64,000 bases of DNA, taken from positions 47,321-111,320 of the forward strand of contig LNEK01000019.1 of assembly GCA_001464425.1 (NCBI GenBank), in the 5' to 3' direction. Positions 35,338 to 45,546 of this stretch are shown here, in pieces. Origin of the DNA: Alphaproteobacteria bacterium Ga0077535 (lineage in GTDB: Bacteria > Pseudomonadota > Alphaproteobacteria > Caulobacterales > Aquidulcibacteraceae). The position numbers and the translations under genes were made by a program. The notes under the pieces were generated by a model. That model was not told the origin of the DNA and searched no databases. It saw only the letters and a list, made by a program, of their open reading frames with translations. How positions within the stretch are numbered: position 1 is the first letter of the stretch; every line of letters starts with the position of its first letter.

Positions 35338-36732
35338 ATGACGGACGTAGCGGCCGGTGCGCCGGGCAATAAGCTGGCGGCGCCGGGTTTGACCGATAGC
35401 TCCGTGCGTTATGGCCTTTGGCTTCTGCTCGTCATCTACACGCTGAATTTCGTCGATCGCCAGATCGTCGCCGTGCTCGGCGAAGACATAAAGCGCGATC
35501 TCGGCCTCACCGACACGCAACTCGGCCTGCTCGGCGGCCTCGCCTTCGCGTTGTTCTACACCTTCCTCGGCATCCCGATCGCGCGGATCGCCGAGCGCGG
35601 CAATCGCGTTGGCATCATCAGCGCAGCGCTTGTCGTATGGAGCGGCTTCACCGCGCTCTGCGGCACAGCCACAAGCTTCTGGCAAATCCTGCTCTATCGT
35701 TTTGGCGTCGGCGTCGGCGAAGCCGGCTGCACGCCGCCAGCGCACTCGCTTATCTCCGATTACGTAAAGCCGGAGAAACGCGCATCGGCGCTTGCGCTTT
35801 ATTCGATGGGTGTGCCGATCGGCACCTTCGGCGGCTTCGCCATCGGCGCCATCATCGCCGCCAATTACGGCTGGCGCGCCGCCTTCTTCATGGTCGGCCT
35901 ACCCGGCGTCTTGCTCGGCATTTTGGCCTTCTTCACACTGAAGGAGCCGCGCAAACTCGGCCTGTCGATGCCGCCGACAGTGAAAACACACTTCGGCGAA
36001 GCGCTCAAAGAACTCCGCGCCATTCCGTCTTATTGGTTCGCCGTTCTCGGCGCGACGGTGGTGTCGTTCCTCGGCTACGGACACGCCTATTTCCTGCAAG
36101 CCTTCCTCGCGCGCGTGCACGGGATGGAATTGCAAGAACGCGGCGTCGCCTTCGCGTTCATGGTGCTGGTCGCTGGCGTCCTCGGCACCTGGGCCGGCGG
36201 CAAGATCGCCGACAGCTACGCCAGGAAAGATGCGCGCGCCTACGTGATCTTGCCCGCCATCGCGTTTGCGCTCGGCACACCATTTTTCTTAGCTGCAATG
36301 TTCTGGCCGGTCGCGCCGGGCAGCGGCTACATCGTGCTGCTCTGGCTCGCGATCCCCACGGCCATGAACTCGGTCTGGTACGGCCCCGTCTACGCCGCCA
36401 TTCAGGGCCTCGTGAAACCTCACACGCGCGCCACCGCCGTCGCCGTCATGTTCTTTATCCTGAACCTGATCGCACTCGGCCTCGGCCCCACGACGATCGG
36501 CTATTTCAGCGACGTGTTCGCGGCCCAACACTTTGGCGCCGCCTCTACCGCCGCGTTCGAAGCCGCCTGCCCACCCGGCGGCGCCGAGGCCGCCTGCCTG
36601 GCCGCGCAAGCAGAAGGCATCCGGCTTTCGCTCCTGGTCACGGCCGGCGTCATCGTCATCGGCCTCCTCTGTTTTTGGATGTCGAGCCGCACCATCCGCG
36701 CCGATCTGGCCCGCGCGCAGGCAGCGGCCTGA
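35338..36732 (+). CDS. MFS transporter (spinster-like family)
   Basis: A 464-aa 12-TM major facilitator. TM1 with LYTLNFVDRQIVAVLGEDIKRDLGLTD-like sequence (here IYTLNFVDRQIVAVLGEDI) and loop 2-3 GIPIARIAERGNR are typical of spinster-like MFS proteins common in alphaproteobacteria, followed by GEAGCTPPAHSLISDYV in TM4-5. Substrate unknown. It lies 31 bp upstream of purB but on its own is unlinked to purine synthesis. Confidence 0.85.
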   Translation: MTDVAAGAPGNKLAAPGLTDSSVRYGLWLLLVIYTLNFVDRQIVAVLGEDIKRDLGLTDTQLGLLGGLAFALFYTFLGIPIARIAERGNRVGIISAALVVWSGFTALCGTATSFWQILLYRFGVGVGEAGCTPPAHSLISDYVKPEKRASALALYSMGVPIGTFGGFAIGAIIAANYGWRAAFFMVGLPGVLLGILAFFTLKEPRKLGLSMPPTVKTHFGEALKELRAIPSYWFAVLGATVVSFLGYGHAYFLQAFLARVHGMELQERGVAFAFMVLVAGVLGTWAGGKIADSYARKDARAYVILPAIAFALGTPFFLAAMFWPVAPGSGYIVLLWLAIPTAMNSVWYGPVYAAIQGLVKPHTRATAVAVMFFILNLIALGLGPTTIGYFSDVFAAQHFGAASTAAFEAACPPGGAEAACLAAQAEGIRLSLLVTAGVIVIGLLCFWMSSRTIRADLARAQAAA

Positions 36733-36763
36733 CAAGTCCGACGGCGTAGCGTAACAAGCGGCC

Positions 36764-38073
<1,310 letters not shown>

Positions 38074-38077
<4 letters not shown>

Positions 38078-38679
38078 CCCGCGCGGCTCTCTTCCACTTT
38101 CCGCGTCACGACTTCGGCGAGCATCTGCATTTCCGCCAGCGAGCGCTGCATGCGCTCGGCGTGCCGCCGGCGCCGTTCGCTCGCGCGCGCATCGTTACGG
38201 CGCATCGCGCTCTCGTAGCGCTCGCGTTCAACCACAAAGCGCGCCGCCGTCCGCTGCAGCTCGACAAGTTCAGGGCACGCCACGTCCGCCGCGCGCCGCA
38301 GATCGCGCATCGACGGCCAATGCGCCAACGTCATCTGCCGCGCCAAACCGCGCGCAGGTCCATTCAGGTCCGACACTTCAATAAAACCAGCTGCCACACC
38401 GATCATCACTGACACTTCGACACTCGAAAGCGAATCCGGCGCATCGCCGAATGCACTCGCATCCGGCCACACCTCGCCCGCCTCAGCCATCGCGGCGCCA
38501 TAAGCGCGCACAGCGCCGCGCAGCAACGCGCGGCCTTGCGCGGTGCACACATCGCCCGGCGCCCGCCCAGCGGCGAAGAGCTCCAACACTTCACTGGCTT
38601 GCGTTGCAGGCATCGTCACCGGCGCCGGCGCACAGGCGCTCGCAGCGAACACGGCCGCCAGGATCGATATCCGCAGCAT
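38074..38679 (-). CDS. Hypothetical lipoprotein
   Basis: A 201-aa product from the ATG giving MLRISILAAVFAASACAPAP; C16 is a probable lipidation site (ASA-C). The mature part is helical, with VCTAQGRALLRGAVRAYG and a C-terminal Arg-rich amphipathic helix (ARASERRRRHAERMQRSLAEM). I do not recognise it. Its stop overlaps the purB stop by 4 nt in convergent orientation. Confidence 0.65.
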
Positions 38680-38758
38680 GAAAAACACCCTACCCACGCT
38701 GAGTTTGGCGCAGCGTCGTGGACGAAGCGTTCATCGAAAAGCTAAACGGCGATTAACG

Positions 38759-39124
38759 CTACATCGTGCGCCGCGCGCGCCACAGAAGCGCCGCCAGCAC
38801 GCCCTTGACGCGTGGCAGAAGGAGCAAGGCCGACAACACGGCCAACGCCAGAGTGGGCGCCAGCATCAGCTCCGCATCGAGGCCGGAATTCAACACCAGC
38901 ACCAGTGTGATCGGCATGACGATGAGCCCCATCAGCATCACCGTCACGTACGGCGCGACATCCGCCGTCTCCATGTCGGCGAAACTGGCGCCGCAGCGCG
39001 GGCACGCAGGGCTAAGCTTGAGATAGGCGCGAAACAGCGTTCGCGCGCCGCACTGGGGGCAGCACAGCCGCGCCCCGCGCCAGAATGTCCGCGCGACGGA
39101 CGCCCGCCGCGCGGCGCCGCTCAA
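38759..39124 (-). CDS. DUF983 membrane protein
   Basis: A 121-aa product with a zinc-ribbon-like Cys pattern at the N-terminus (CCPQCGARTLF and CPRCGASF) and two TM segments (about residues 58-80 and 86-105). This is DUF983, whose members are often near cytochrome oxidase genes or DUF1476 in alphaproteobacteria. Function unknown; probably a metal-binding inner-membrane protein. It overlaps the start-proximal end of the DUF1476 gene stop by 4 nt, so they are translationally coupled. Confidence 0.85.
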   Translation of the reverse strand: MSGAARRASVARTFWRGARLCCPQCGARTLFRAYLKLSPACPRCGASFADMETADVAPYVTVMLMGLIVMPITLVLVLNSGLDAELMLAPTLALAVLSALLLLPRVKGVLAALLWRARRTM

Positions 39125-39441
39125 GTCCCGGCTTTCACCGAAATACGCGCTTCAGCGAGGGCTTCTTCCATCTTGGCGCGGATCTGGTGGTCCGAAAGCT
39201 GGACGGCCTGCTGATCCAGGTCCGCCCGAATTTTCCGGAACAAATCTTCAGTCCCAGCCTCTTCCAGGTCAGCGACCACGACAGATTTGGCATATTGGTC
39301 GGCGGCGTCGCCATCGAGGCCCATCAGGCCGGCGGCCCAAAGGCCGACCAACTTGGCCCGGCGGGCCTGTGCCTTGAACTCAAGGTCTTGATCTAATTGG
39401 AATTTAGTCTCTTGGCCGCGTTGCCGATCGTCGAAACTCAT
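39121..39441 (-). CDS. DUF1476 / F1-ATPase inhibitor subunit zeta
   Basis: Alphaproteobacterial zeta subunit that binds F1-ATPase and blocks ATP hydrolysis. I start at the internal ATG giving MSFDDRQRGQETKFQLDQDL, the family opening; the ORF adds 18 unsupported residues. The 106-aa product keeps the ARRAKLVGLWAAGLMG helix and the VVVADLEEAG and SDHQIRAKMEE motifs. It is the first gene of a pair with DUF983 and divergent from purC. Confidence 0.9.
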   Translation of the reverse strand: MSFDDRQRGQETKFQLDQDLEFKAQARRAKLVGLWAAGLMGLDGDAADQYAKSVVVADLEEAGTEDLFRKIRADLDQQAVQLSDHQIRAKMEEALAEARISVKAGT

Positions 39442-39640
39442 ACCTTTCAGGCCTCCGTCGCTATAGCGTTTGAATAGGGGCGCGCCCGCCTGCAATCAAC
39501 CGGAAGCGGGCGCCTGTCCTTCCGCCTGCGCCAATTGGCGCCCCGCCTCATCTCCCCTAAGTTATTTCCACGTGGGGCGGCGATTCCGCCCCGCTTGTAC
39601 GATTACGCGGCCACCAGCCGCCGCCCCTCGAGGAGGGCTC

Positions 39641-40441
39641 ATGTCACGCCGCAAGAAGATCTACGAAGGCAAGGCCAAGATTCTTTACGAAGGTCCTGAG
39701 CCGGGCACGATCATTCAATACTTCAAGGACGACGCCACTGCGTTCAATGCGCAGAAGAAAGCGATCCTCGAAGGCAAGGGCGTGATCAACAACCAGATCT
39801 CCGGGTTCATCATGCAGAACCTGAACGCGATCGGTGTGCCCACGCACTACATCAAGACGATGAACATGCGCGAACAGCTCGTGCGTGAAGTCGAGATCAT
39901 CCCGCTCGAAGTCGTCTGCCGCAACGTCGCCGCCGGCTCGCTCTCAACGCGCCTCGGCATCGAAGAAGGCACGCCGCTGCCGCGCTCGATCATCGAGTTT
40001 TATTATAAGAAAGATGAACTCGGCGATCCGATGGTCGCCGAAGAACACATCACCGCATTCAATTGGGCCTCGACGCAAGAGATCGATGATCTCATGGCGC
40101 TGACGCTCCGCGTGAACGATTATCTCTTCGGCATGTTCGGCGCCGTCGGCATCAAGCTCGTCGATTTCAAACTTGAGTTCGGCCGTCTCTACGAAGGCGA
40201 CATGGTCCGCACCGTCATCGCTGACGAAATCAGCCCTGACAGCGCCCGCCTCTGGGACGTCCAGACCAACGAGAAGATGGACAAGGACCGCTTCCGCCGC
40301 GACGCCGCCTCGGCATCGTCAAGCAAGCCGGCATCAGCGAAGTCGCCGGTTAATTGGAGCACTTATGAAAGCGATCGTAACTGTCGGCCTGAAGCCGGGC
40401 GTGCTGGACGTGCAAGGCAAGGCCGTCGCAGGCGCGCTTAA
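39641..40441 (+). CDS. purC: SAICAR synthase PurC, C-terminus frameshifted
   Basis: Condenses CAIR with aspartate. The start ATG has GAGGAGGG 3-9 nt upstream. Residues 1-221 are canonical ([60 protein letters not shown]). Normally a helix like LGGLIEAYEAVARRLG follows. Here D221 runs straight into out-of-frame sequence; the other frame reads [14 protein letters not shown] with TAA at 40351. So a deletion of 3n+1 nt removed the helix codons and shifted the frame, and the ORF now runs to 40441 into purS. See findings on assembly error. Confidence 0.88.
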   Translation: MSRRKKIYEGKAKILYEGPEPGTIIQYFKDDATAFNAQKKAILEGKGVINNQISGFIMQNLNAIGVPTHYIKTMNMREQLVREVEIIPLEVVCRNVAAGSLSTRLGIEEGTPLPRSIIEFYYKKDELGDPMVAEEHITAFNWASTQEIDDLMALTLRVNDYLFGMFGAVGIKLVDFKLEFGRLYEGDMVRTVIADEISPDSARLWDVQTNEKMDKDRFRRDAASASSSKPASAKSPVNWSTYESDRNCRPEAGRAGRARQGRRRRA

Positions 40442-40607
40442 GGATTTGGGCTTTGGCGGCGTGCAGGATGCGCGCGTCGGCAAGCGCATCGAGATCGAAC
40501 TTGAAGGCACTGACCGCGCCGCCGCCGAAGCGCAGGTCAAAGAGATGTGCGAAAAGCTCCTCGCCAACACCGTCATCGAAAGCTACCGCGTCGAGATCAC
40601 GGGCTGA
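40365..40607 (+). CDS. purS: Phosphoribosylformylglycinamidine synthase subunit PurS
   Basis: Small subunit of the PurSQL complex that makes FGAM. The 80-aa product ([20 protein letters not shown]) has the PurS pattern: beta-alpha-beta with [10 protein letters not shown] and [23 protein letters not shown] lies 5-8 nt before the ATG. It overlaps the frameshifted tail of the purC ORF but begins 12 nt after the restored purC stop, so in the ancestral arrangement there was no overlap. purQ is 1.9 kb downstream; purL is absent from the window. Confidence 0.93.
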   Translation: MKAIVTVGLKPGVLDVQGKAVAGALKDLGFGGVQDARVGKRIEIELEGTDRAAAEAQVKEMCEKLLANTVIESYRVEITG

Positions 40608-40611
40608 GCCG

Positions 40612-40863
40612 ATGGCGGCTTGGTTCAAACCAAAGCGTTACGGCTTCGGCGCCTCGCCTTCGTCGTGGCAAGGCTGGGCGCTCACCGTCGTGTACATCAT
40701 CGCAGTCGCGGCAGCCGGCATGACCCTCATGCCGAACGACGCAAGCGAGCCGCGCGTCCTTCCGTTTCTCGCCATCACCTTAGTGCTGACGATCCTCTTC
40801 GTCGGCATCGCCTGGCGCACCACTGAGGGCGGCTGGCATTGGCGCTGGGGCAAGAAGGACTAA
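40612..40863 (+). CDS. Small two-TM membrane protein
   Basis: An 83-aa product from MAAWFKPKRYGFGASPSSW, 5 nt after purS. It has two hydrophobic segments (about residues 22-40 and 49-66) and ends TTEGGWHWRWGKKD. This FKPKRYGFGxxPxxWQGW opening is familiar from small alphaproteobacterial membrane proteins with no known function. It is probably co-transcribed with purS. Confidence 0.7.
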   Translation: MAAWFKPKRYGFGASPSSWQGWALTVVYIIAVAAAGMTLMPNDASEPRVLPFLAITLVLTILFVGIAWRTTEGGWHWRWGKKD

Positions 40864-40964
40864 AACCTCCGGCGCCGATCGCGGTGTTCTGCGATCATCG
40901 ATACGCCGGCGATCAGCACCAGGCAGATCACGCCGACGCCAAAGGCGATCAGGCCGATCATCAT
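40860..40964 (-). CDS. Possible 34-aa single-TM protein
   Basis: An ORF too short for the track, on the minus strand: MMIGLIAFGVGVICLVLIAG then VSMIAEHRDRRRRF. One TM segment followed by a very basic tail follows the positive-inside rule. Its stop overlaps the stop of the convergent 83-aa gene. No clear ribosome binding site, so only tentative. Confidence 0.35.
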   Translation of the reverse strand: MMIGLIAFGVGVICLVLIAGVSMIAEHRDRRRRF

Positions 40965-40997
40965 GCACTAAATGTGGGGACTTAGCCCCCTAACGAA

Positions 40998-41031
40998 AAG
41001 GCCGACGCTGCCAAATCGCAGCGCCGGCCTT
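40998..41031 (-). terminator. Rho-independent terminator of the phosphate-binding protein gene
   Basis: A 14-bp stem (AAGGCCGGCGCTGC / GCAGCGTCGGCCTT, one G:U pair) with loop GATTTG, followed on the minus strand by TTTTCGTTA. It lies 21 bp after the stop of the pstS-like gene and is oriented for it. Confidence 0.85.
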
Positions 41032-41051
41032 CCGATTTTGTAGGCCGATTT

Positions 41052-42071
41052 TTACGGGCGCGCCGTCGTGCCCAGCGGCCGCGCCAACACTTCATTGATA
41101 TCCACGCCGACCTCCTGATGGCCAGCGAAGGCAGTGCCGGTCTGGCGTTCACTGACGCGCGTCGCCAGTGCCGCATAGGTCTCGTCGCTGAGGCCTACGT
41201 AACCAACCTCACGCGCGAGGCGCCCAGCATTCTCGACGAAGTACTGCGTAAAGCGCTGAACTTGCGGGCGCTGCAGCGCATCGGCGTTGACGTAAATGAA
41301 GATCGGCCGGGCCAACGAATAGGAACCATCGGCGATCGTTTCCGGGCTCGGCGTCACGCCGTTGATCGACAGCGCCGCCAGGCGTTCGCGGTTTTGCTCA
41401 TAATAGGCGTAGCCAAAATAGCCGATCGCACTCGGATTGCCGAGCACGCCTTGAACCGTGACGTTGTCATCTTCGGTCGGCGTGTAATCGGTGCGCGACG
41501 ACTTCGCGGTGCCGACGACAGCTTCCGTGAAAAAGTCGAACGTGCCCGACGCCGTACCTGCGCCGAACAGAAGCAGCGGCTGATCCGGCCAGCTCGGATT
41601 CACTTGCCGCCAATTGGTGATCTGGCGTTCGGCCGCCGGCTCCCACATGCGGCGCAATTCCTCGATCGTCGTCGCGCGAACCGTGTTGGCCGGATTGACC
41701 ACCACCGTCAGACCGTCGAACGCGATCGGCAATTCGACGTACTCGACGCCAGCCGCCGCACACGCTTCCATCTCTTCAGCGAGGATCGGCCGCGATGCGC
41801 CCTGCACTTGCGTTTCGCCGCGGCAGAATTTGCGGAAGCCGCCGCCCGTGCCGCTTTCGCCGACCGTTACGCGCGCGCCGCCGCGCTGCGTCGTCGAGAA
41901 CGCTTCAGCCACAGCTTCCGAAAGCGGAAACACCGTCGACGAGCCGTCGACCTGGATCGATTCCGAGGTCGAGCCTGCGCCTTGCTGGTTGGCGTTGTTT
42001 CCACATGCCGCGAGCGCGAACGCCGCCGTGGCCGCGAGCGCCACACGCCGCAATGCCTGGGTCATCATCAT
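41052..42071 (-). CDS. PstS-like phosphate-binding lipoprotein
   Basis: Substrate-binding protein for phosphate uptake (PstS family, PF12849 type). A run of three ATG codons (42065, 42068, 42071) allows slightly different starts; AAGGA lies 7 nt before the first. The 339-aa product has a lipobox LAACGNN, the phosphate-loop region VDGSSTVFPLSEAVAE, GESGTGGGFRKFC, SRPI, and TASGTFDFF. No pstCAB, phoU or phoB is adjacent, so it either works with a transporter elsewhere or has a sensory or scavenging role. A strong terminator follows. Confidence 0.85.
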   Translation of the reverse strand: MMMTQALRRVALAATAAFALAACGNNANQQGAGSTSESIQVDGSSTVFPLSEAVAEAFSTTQRGGARVTVGESGTGGGFRKFCRGETQVQGASRPILAEEMEACAAAGVEYVELPIAFDGLTVVVNPANTVRATTIEELRRMWEPAAERQITNWRQVNPSWPDQPLLLFGAGTASGTFDFFTEAVVGTAKSSRTDYTPTEDDNVTVQGVLGNPSAIGYFGYAYYEQNRERLAALSINGVTPSPETIADGSYSLARPIFIYVNADALQRPQVQRFTQYFVENAGRLAREVGYVGLSDETYAALATRVSERQTGTAFAGHQEVGVDINEVLARPLGTTARP

Positions 42072-42130
42072 CTCGAATCCTTCATTTGTTACGCAGGCGG
42101 GCTTTGCCAAAGTTTTATGACACTAATGTC

Positions 42131-42358
42131 TCAATCGCCGCCGCCATCGCCGCCGCCGCCGTCGGAACCGGCGTCCGAATCCGAGTCCGCCCGGCTGCGC
42201 CCGCCGCCGTCCGCGACAAACGGCGCAGCGCCGGCGTCACCGCCGTCTCGGGCCCGCTTACGCGCCTCCGGCGGCTGGTTGATCCGATAAAGCAGCCAAG
42301 CCAGCCAAACGGTCGCCAGGACCGAGAGCAGCACCGCGACAATCACCCAATTTCCCAT
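42131..42358 (-). CDS. Small membrane protein with Gly/Asp/Ser tail
   Basis: A 75-aa product starting MGNWVIVAVLLSVLATVWLAWLLYRIN, a single N-terminal TM, then a low-complexity tail ending DAGSDGGGGDGGGD. Small proteins with an N-terminal TM and Asp/Gly-rich end are common in alphaproteobacteria; function unknown. No strong Shine-Dalgarno is visible. It lies between pstS-like and purQ and is divergent from the latter. Confidence 0.55.
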   Translation of the reverse strand: MGNWVIVAVLLSVLATVWLAWLLYRINQPPEARKRARDGGDAGAAPFVADGGGRSRADSDSDAGSDGGGGDGGGD

Positions 42359-42454
42359 GGCCCACGCCTATAGCCGCCAAAATCCGCTGTGGCGACCTGC
42401 CGCGAGACGCGCCGCGCCCTTTGAATATCCGCCGACGCACCTTATTAAAGGCCC

Positions 42455-43117
42455 ATGAAATCAGCCGTGATTGTCTTCCCCGGGTCCAATTGCGACCGTG
42501 ACGCCGCACGCGCCCTGGAGCGCCTCACCGGCAAGCCCGCCGCCATGGTCTGGCACAAGGACACGGCGCTGCCCGAGGGCACCGACCTCGTCGTGCTCCC
42601 CGGCGGCTTTTCCTACGGCGATTACCTGCGCTCCGGCGCCATGGCCGCCAAGAGCCCGATCGTCCGTGACGTTATCGCCCACGCCGAGCGCGGCGGCCTG
42701 GTGCTCGGCATCTGCAACGGCTTCCAGGTTCTGACCGAAACACGCCTCCTGCCCGGCGCACTCGCCCGCAACGCTGGCCTGAAGTTCGCCTGCAAAGAAG
42801 TGCCGCTGGCCATCGCCAACGCCAACACAAGCTTCACCAGCGCCTATCGCGACACGCGCGAAACCGAAATCCCGATCGCCCACGGCGACGGGCGCTTCGT
42901 GGCTGACGAAGACGTGCTCGATCGCATCGAAGGCGAGGGCCAAGTCGTCTTCCGCTATCTCGCCAACCCGAACGGCTCGGCGCGCGACATTGCCGGCATC
43001 GTCAATGCACGCGGCAACGTCATGGGCATGATGCCTCACCCGGAACGCGCCTCCGATCCCGTGCTCGGCCGCACCGGCGGCGCCGCTGTCTTCCAAAGCC
43101 TGATGGAAGCGGCATGA
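42455..43117 (+). CDS. purQ: Phosphoribosylformylglycinamidine synthase subunit PurQ
   Basis: Glutamine amidotransferase subunit of PurSQL. The 220-aa product starts [21 protein letters not shown] and has the class I glutaminase nucleophile in [10 protein letters not shown] and the His/Glu pair in [11 protein letters not shown]. Length and motifs are standard. The stop overlaps the next ORF by 4 nt (ATGA), so the two are coupled. purS lies 1.9 kb upstream. Confidence 0.95.
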   Translation: MKSAVIVFPGSNCDRDAARALERLTGKPAAMVWHKDTALPEGTDLVVLPGGFSYGDYLRSGAMAAKSPIVRDVIAHAERGGLVLGICNGFQVLTETRLLPGALARNAGLKFACKEVPLAIANANTSFTSAYRDTRETEIPIAHGDGRFVADEDVLDRIEGEGQVVFRYLANPNGSARDIAGIVNARGNVMGMMPHPERASDPVLGRTGGAAVFQSLMEAA

Positions 43118-43518
43118 GCGCGAAGAAACAGCCCGCCGCGCCCGGCTCCGACTTCGACGCTGAAGTCGATGGCGCCCGCAAACGCCTCGAAGCCGCGATG
43201 AACGAAGAGACCGGCTTCGACGATCTCGCCGCGCTGCAAGCGCTTGCGCCGATCCTCTCGGAAAAAATCTCCTCGCGTCGCCTCGCCTTCACTTTGGCTG
43301 ACGATGACGAAGAAGAAACCCAGATCGCCGTCATCCACGTTCAGACCGACGAAGAGCTCGGCTTCATCTTTGCCGAAGATGGCGAATACGTGTTCGAGTC
43401 AAATCTCGAAGCCTATTTCGACGATTTCGTCGACGACGATCCCGAACGCTTCGTCGAGCGCCTCTACGAAACGCTGCGCGCCGATCTGCCGAAATACGAA
43501 GTTGAGAACAAGGGCTAG
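43114..43518 (+). CDS. Acidic hypothetical protein coupled to purQ
   Basis: A 134-aa acidic protein (many Asp/Glu, e.g. [14 protein letters not shown] and [14 protein letters not shown]) beginning [20 protein letters not shown]. Its ATG overlaps the purQ stop. I recognise no domain. Its position after purQ suggests a link with purine synthesis by context only. Confidence 0.65.
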   Translation: MSAKKQPAAPGSDFDAEVDGARKRLEAAMNEETGFDDLAALQALAPILSEKISSRRLAFTLADDDEEETQIAVIHVQTDEELGFIFAEDGEYVFESNLEAYFDDFVDDDPERFVERLYETLRADLPKYEVENKG

Positions 43519-43711
43519 GCGGCGCGCTTAGGCGGCTAGTCGCTTAACCTGTTCATCGTACCATTGCTTTACTTCGGGATAGCGAGCGCTGCTCGGCGTG
43601 CGCAGCCGGGCGCACTGCCGCTACATGGCGCGCTTTCTCGACCCGGGCGACATCGCCGCCATCGACACCGCGCTCGCCTGGCCGCCGCCAGCGCCCGACA
43701 CCTCATAAGAA
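43519..43711. other. Gap with two possible gene remnants
   Basis: No intact gene. On the minus strand, 43528-43590 reads RYPEVKQWYDEQVKRLAA then stop, which looks like a C-terminal end of a protein but has a stop or frameshift upstream. On the plus strand, 43625-43708 reads MARFLDPGDIAAIDTALAWP then PPAPDTS and stop, again like a short C-terminus. Neither was identified. The region may hold a decayed gene. Confidence 0.35.
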
Positions 43712-43737
43712 AAGGCCCCCGCTTGCGCGAGGGCCTT
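43712..43737 (-). terminator. Terminator hairpin after sppA
   Basis: An 11-bp stem (AAGGCCCTCGC / GCGGGGGCCTT on the minus strand, one G:U pair) closed by a GCAA tetraloop and followed by TTCTTATG. It lies 23 bp beyond the sppA stop. The stem is symmetrical enough to act for plus-strand transcripts too. Confidence 0.8.
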
Positions 43738-43759
43738 GAGGCTATGGAGTCAACTTAGT

Positions 43760-45514
43760 CTATCGGATCGTCGGAGCTTCGCTCTCGGCGCGCACACTGG
43801 CGTCCTCTTCACGGAGCGCCGCGAGTACGCGTTGCATGCGCGGGTCAGAGAGCGCCGCATTGATGCGGACCAAAGCTTCGATGCTCGCCGACGAGGCGCC
43901 AAACAAACCTTCAAGCGCTTTGAAGGGGTTTTCAGCGGCCGGGTAGAAGCGCAATTGCACCTGATCATTCTCGCCGATTTCCGCCAGCGCGCGTGCGCGC
44001 TGCACCGCGAACTGGAAGCCGCCGATATGGTCGATCAGCCCGCGCTCCAGCGCTTGTTGACCCGTCCACACGCGCCCGCCAGCGACGGCGCGCACTTGCT
44101 CCGGCGTCATCTCGCGCCCTTCAGCGACGAGGCCGATGAAGCCCGTATAGGCGCGGTCAATGAAGCCGGCGAATGCGGCGCGTTCGGCCTGGTTGAACGG
44201 CCGCTCGCTGGTGAACATTTCCACCATTGGCGAGCCGACAGTCAGCGTCTCGGTATTGGTCGACAGATAATGATCCATCGCCGGGCCGATAATCAGCTTG
44301 CCGCCAAGCACGCCGATCGAGCCGGTGATGGTGGCCGAGTTAGCGACGATCTCGTCTGCATAGGCGGAAACGTAATAGCCGCCCGATGCTGCGACATCGC
44401 CCATCGAAATCACAACGCGCTTGCCTCGCTCCTGCGCCGTACGCAGCGCCGCCAAGATCTGGTCGGAAGCCACCACCGAGCCGCCAGGGCTGTTCACGCG
44501 GAACACGATAGCCGCAACGTCTTCATCTTCCGAAGCTTCAAGCAGAGCTTCAGCGATGCGATCGCTGTTCATCATCGACGTGTCAGCGAAGAACCCATCT
44601 TCCGGAACGCCGGAGACAATGGCGCCTTCGCCTTGGATCACCGCAATGACTCTGCCGCGGTGGTTCACGGGCGCACGATAGTCGGCAAAGTCGAGAATTT
44701 CCGCGCCTTCGGCCCGCGCCAGAGCGGCCCGTTCGGCTTCTTCCGGACGACCGATCTGATCGACGAGGCCGAGTTCACGCGCACGGGTCGCCGTGAACGG
44801 GGTCGATTCAATCGCCGCACGAGTCGCCGCTGGGGTGATGCCGCGATCGGTTGCGATATTGGCGAGCATCGTGTCGTAGAGGCCGTTCATCAGCGACAGC
44901 ATCGATTCACGGTGCTGGGGCGTGAACGTACGTTCCGTCATCGTGTGCGCAGCGGTTTTGTAATCTTCACGGCGTTCGAACTGCGCCTGCATGTGATAAC
45001 GCTGCAGCGTGCCGGCGTAGAACGTCGTCTCCGCCGAAAGGCCCATCGGCATAAATTCGCTGGCGTCCTGCAGCCAGACTTCGTCGCTGTCGGCGATCGC
45101 CATGTAGCCCGGCATCCCCATGCGGACGTTGTCGTTCTGCAAATGCGCCACGACGAACTTGCCGGAGGCGCGGAACGCGGCGAGCGCCGCGCGCAGCTCT
45201 TCAGCCTGCGCCGCCGCCATGCCGGACGTGTTGGCGCGGATGTAAATGCCCTTCACCGCATCATCGGTGCGCGCCGCGTCGATACGGGTCAGCACGTCAA
45301 GCAGCGCGTTACCGCCACCGAAAGCGGCGAACGGATTGGACGGGGTCTGGTCGGTCATTTCCTCGCGCAGGTCGAGCGCCAGAACCATTTGCCGCGGCTG
45401 AGGCGCCGGGGCCGACGCCGCGCCGATCAGGCCGATCAACAAGAAGAAGCCGAGAAAGCAGAACAGCAAACTGCCGACCACTACCCCTGCCACCGTGATG
45501 AGAAATTGCTTCAC
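43760..45514 (-). CDS. sppA: Signal peptide peptidase SppA, 67K type
   Basis: Inner-membrane Ser-Lys peptidase that degrades cleaved signal peptides. The 584-aa length indicates the double-domain 67K form. An N-terminal TM (MKQFLITVAGVVVGSLLFCFLGFFLL) precedes the degenerate N-half with the catalytic Lys region FERREDYKTAAHTMTE, and the C-half carries the nucleophile in GDVAASGGYYVSAYADEIVA and the NSPGGSVVASD loop. It is divergent from a small membrane-protein gene across a region with paired operator-like sites. Confidence 0.9.
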   Translation of the reverse strand: MKQFLITVAGVVVGSLLFCFLGFFLLIGLIGAASAPAPQPRQMVLALDLREEMTDQTPSNPFAAFGGGNALLDVLTRIDAARTDDAVKGIYIRANTSGMAAAQAEELRAALAAFRASGKFVVAHLQNDNVRMGMPGYMAIADSDEVWLQDASEFMPMGLSAETTFYAGTLQRYHMQAQFERREDYKTAAHTMTERTFTPQHRESMLSLMNGLYDTMLANIATDRGITPAATRAAIESTPFTATRARELGLVDQIGRPEEAERAALARAEGAEILDFADYRAPVNHRGRVIAVIQGEGAIVSGVPEDGFFADTSMMNSDRIAEALLEASEDEDVAAIVFRVNSPGGSVVASDQILAALRTAQERGKRVVISMGDVAASGGYYVSAYADEIVANSATITGSIGVLGGKLIIGPAMDHYLSTNTETLTVGSPMVEMFTSERPFNQAERAAFAGFIDRAYTGFIGLVAEGREMTPEQVRAVAGGRVWTGQQALERGLIDHIGGFQFAVQRARALAEIGENDQVQLRFYPAAENPFKALEGLFGASSASIEALVRINAALSDPRMQRVLAALREEDASVRAESEAPTIR

Positions 45515-45546
45515 GAGACCACTCCCAAACCGGACCGTCCTCCGGG

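Noticed and set aside
35418-36749. 443-aa Arg/His-rich ORF
   Set aside because: Alternate frame of the MFS transporter.
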